64,000 bases of DNA, from contig JAFGGC010000001.1 in NCBI GenBank assembly GCA_016930715.1, forward strand, positions 62,001 through 126,000. Direction: 5' to 3'. Every line of letters begins with the position of its first letter. The first letter of the stretch is position 1. Source of the DNA: Endomicrobiales bacterium. Lineage in GTDB: Bacteria; Elusimicrobiota; Endomicrobiia; Endomicrobiales; JAFGGC01. The notes under the pieces are model-generated. The model had not been told where the DNA came from. It searched no databases and saw only the letters and a list, made by a program, of their open reading frames with translations. Positions 60,701-63,700 of this stretch are shown piece by piece. The position numbers and the translations under genes were made by a program.

Positions 60701-63700
60701 GGAAAAGCGTCTTTTAACTCTTTTAAAACTGTCAAATCGTCAACGCCGGGGACATACCTGTTCGCTATCAGGATTTTCGCGAGCTCCGTTACGCGTTTTC
60801 CGCTCAATCCCGCGAAAGTCATCGCGCCGGTGACGGTGTGCAGTCCCGCCTCAAGGCGGTTTGTCTTTAAATGCTTTATTATCCCTTTTCTTGTAAGCGG
60901 CGGAGAGGCTTTCTGCCGGGGCGCGGCCTCAACCTTTGGCGCAGCTTCTCTGGCAAACCTCATTCTCACTACCTGCCCTACCCTCTCGCCCTGTCCGTCG
61001 GTTAGAGGAAAATCGTACGTGTTCCTCTGCCTGTCGTAATGCTCCTCGTCAAGAAAGGGAGAAATGTACTTCAATATGCCTTTTCTTTCGCCGGCGGCGT
61101 GCGCGCTCACGTTCTCAGGAACCTGTTTCACGGCGTTGAAATCTACCGGGTCCACGCCCTGGTCTATGACGTCAATGAGCAGGTCATCCCCCTCATAGCG
61201 CCATCTGACCACAATGACGTTGCCTCTTTCGTTCCCGTTGCCCCATATCACGGCGTTCTTTATGGCCTCTCTCAGAGAATCAGACAGTTTTTTGCGCTCT
61301 TCATTTGAAAAGAAAGGCATGTAGCGCCTGACTATCTCCTGGGCTACCGTCGTCGGGCTGGTATAGCTCTCTGAATCGGAAAGCGACATGTTCTGGAGCA
61401 CAACGGCGTTAGCATTGTCGACGTTGCGGTTCCCCTTTTCCAGGATACCGCGGAACTCGCCCCTTGCCGCGACGTACCGCCCGGGCGGGAAATAGACGAA
61501 AGCAGGTTTGAACCGCTCCTCACCGGAGAGGGCGGCGGAAACAAAGACCCTGTTCAGCTCTCCCACGACCCTTGCAAGACCGAAATCAAAATAATCGCCT
61601 AAAGTCACCAGCGGCTCTTCTATCAGGGTCGGGAAAAATCTTGAGACAAGCGGGTGCCTTTCGGCGAACGCCGCGTGGCGGAGCTCGTGGGCAAGGAACT
61701 GCTCCTGCTTTTTGGGCGAAAGGCGCGCCATTACGCGGGGATTTACTTCTATGACGTTCTTGCCGTCAACCGTCCCTATCCGCATCGGAACCGTGTAGTA
61801 TCTGAAAAGCTCCCTGAAATGCTTCAGCCTTGAGCCGGAAAATACCGGACGCGCCATACGTTCGAACGAGCAATTTACGGTTTCCCTTTTTTTAAGCACC
61901 TCGAACCAGGCGTCTTCCTGTTTCGGGGAAAGATGCGCGCGGGTAAGAACCCTGAATATATCAAGCCCTTGAGATAAGTACGCGCTTGCCGGAACGAATA
62001 CAATCACTCCGGCAAACACCCCACCCACGACGCTGTGAGCAAAGGCTGCGATGAGCAGGGCGGCCAAAAAGGGAAGTATCAGGGCCGCGCCGGCGGTATT
62101 AAGAAGTGATTTGTTCCTCCACGCCGGGTTCCCTGTCGTTTTCCCGGGCTTCTCCGGCATTGCTTCTTCCGTTTTTTGACCTGCCGGTTTAAGGCTTCCG
62201 GTAGCAATATCGTAAACCAGAGGCGACGAGACGTCTTTAGACCTGACAAGCACGAAATACTTGCCTTTTTCAGGGGCTTTGGTAAGCTTCACTTCCGCTT
62301 CGGCCGATCCATCGATGCCAAACTCCTCAAGAAGGCCGGCCTGGGTTTTGGCTTCGAGCATCTGCTTTTTGACAACCTCTTCAATCTGCAGCAGTTGTTC
62401 CGCGGAAAGAACCGCCTCCGGGCCGGCGGAAATATCACGCTCTCTCAATATCGCGTTGATGCCTTCCTGAAGCAGTATCCTTCCCCTTTCGCTGTCCGGG
62501 TACTGGGACAACAGGAGCGTGCCTAACGATTGCGGATTTCGGATTGCGGATTGCGGATTCAAAACAAATTGGCGGCTGAAACCCGCGAGCAGTTTTGTCT
62601 GATACCGGATTATCTCACCATAGATTTTCGAGGCTCTATCGGTGCTTTCGGACACGTTTGGCGTTACTACCATATAGGATACGCCGTTATTTTTCAGTAT
62701 TTTTTTGAGGCCTTCGGTGTGGAAACCGCCGGCAACGACGGGTTTCAGGTCTTTGGATGCAAGCAGTTTGAGTACATCTTCCTGCGCGGTCCCGGACGTG
62801 CCTGCTGCAGCGCCGCCACGTGGTGCTATACCGAGATTCCCGAAGAAACATTCATTTCTTTCGATATTCGCCCTGTAGTAGTCGTCGAGGGCATCAAGCT
62901 GCGGCTTCAAACCTTCGAATGCCAAGTCATACGTGTATTTCTTCCAGAGAGTTTCGAATTTTTCGAGGTTTGAAGCGAAATACGAATGCTCGTCACTTGA
63001 CACTTCCGCCGAAAGATAATCCCTCAGGCGCGGCAGGAAATGCCTCGCGAACGCGACTTCTCTTTCGGTTTCATTTTTGGCGAGGCGCCAGGATATTTCG
63101 TTTATAAGCATCTTTTCTTCGATTACCAGCCCGGCGGCGTTGAGCTTCCTGCCGAGACCGGTATAATCAAGAAACTTCGCGAGGTTCGGATAGCCGGCGA
63201 ACAACTCCCTTCCTGCGCCGTTCTTGAAATCGCACAGCACCGCGTAAAGCTCTTCGGGTTTCGAGAAATTATCGGTCCTGTCCGCTATTTTTTGGAAGGT
63301 TTTGAACGGAAGCCTGCCCTTAAGGAACGTCAGAAACTCCTGGAGCTCGCGGCTCGTCCGCGAGTAGTTTATGCTTTTTCTCTCCCCGGCGAGGCGCTTC
63401 AATATGCCGAGATTTGCGAACTCGGAGGTATCGATGCCGAGCCTGTCCGAGTATTTCCACAGGAATTCGTAAAATTTTTCGCTCGTTATGTCGCCTCTTC
63501 TGTTTTTTTGAACGAATTTATCGAGGCGCTTCTGCCTCGGGTTCAGGAACCTTTCAAGGGAACCGGCGGTCTTTTCCATTCTTGAAAGGAGCCTCTCGGT
63601 CTCGGGCCTTTTTTCGAATATATCCGAAAGCCGGGCCGCGTTCTCGGCGTATATCTTGGCGTCCTCAAGACCGAAAAGCATTCCGCTCCGGCCCGTGATT

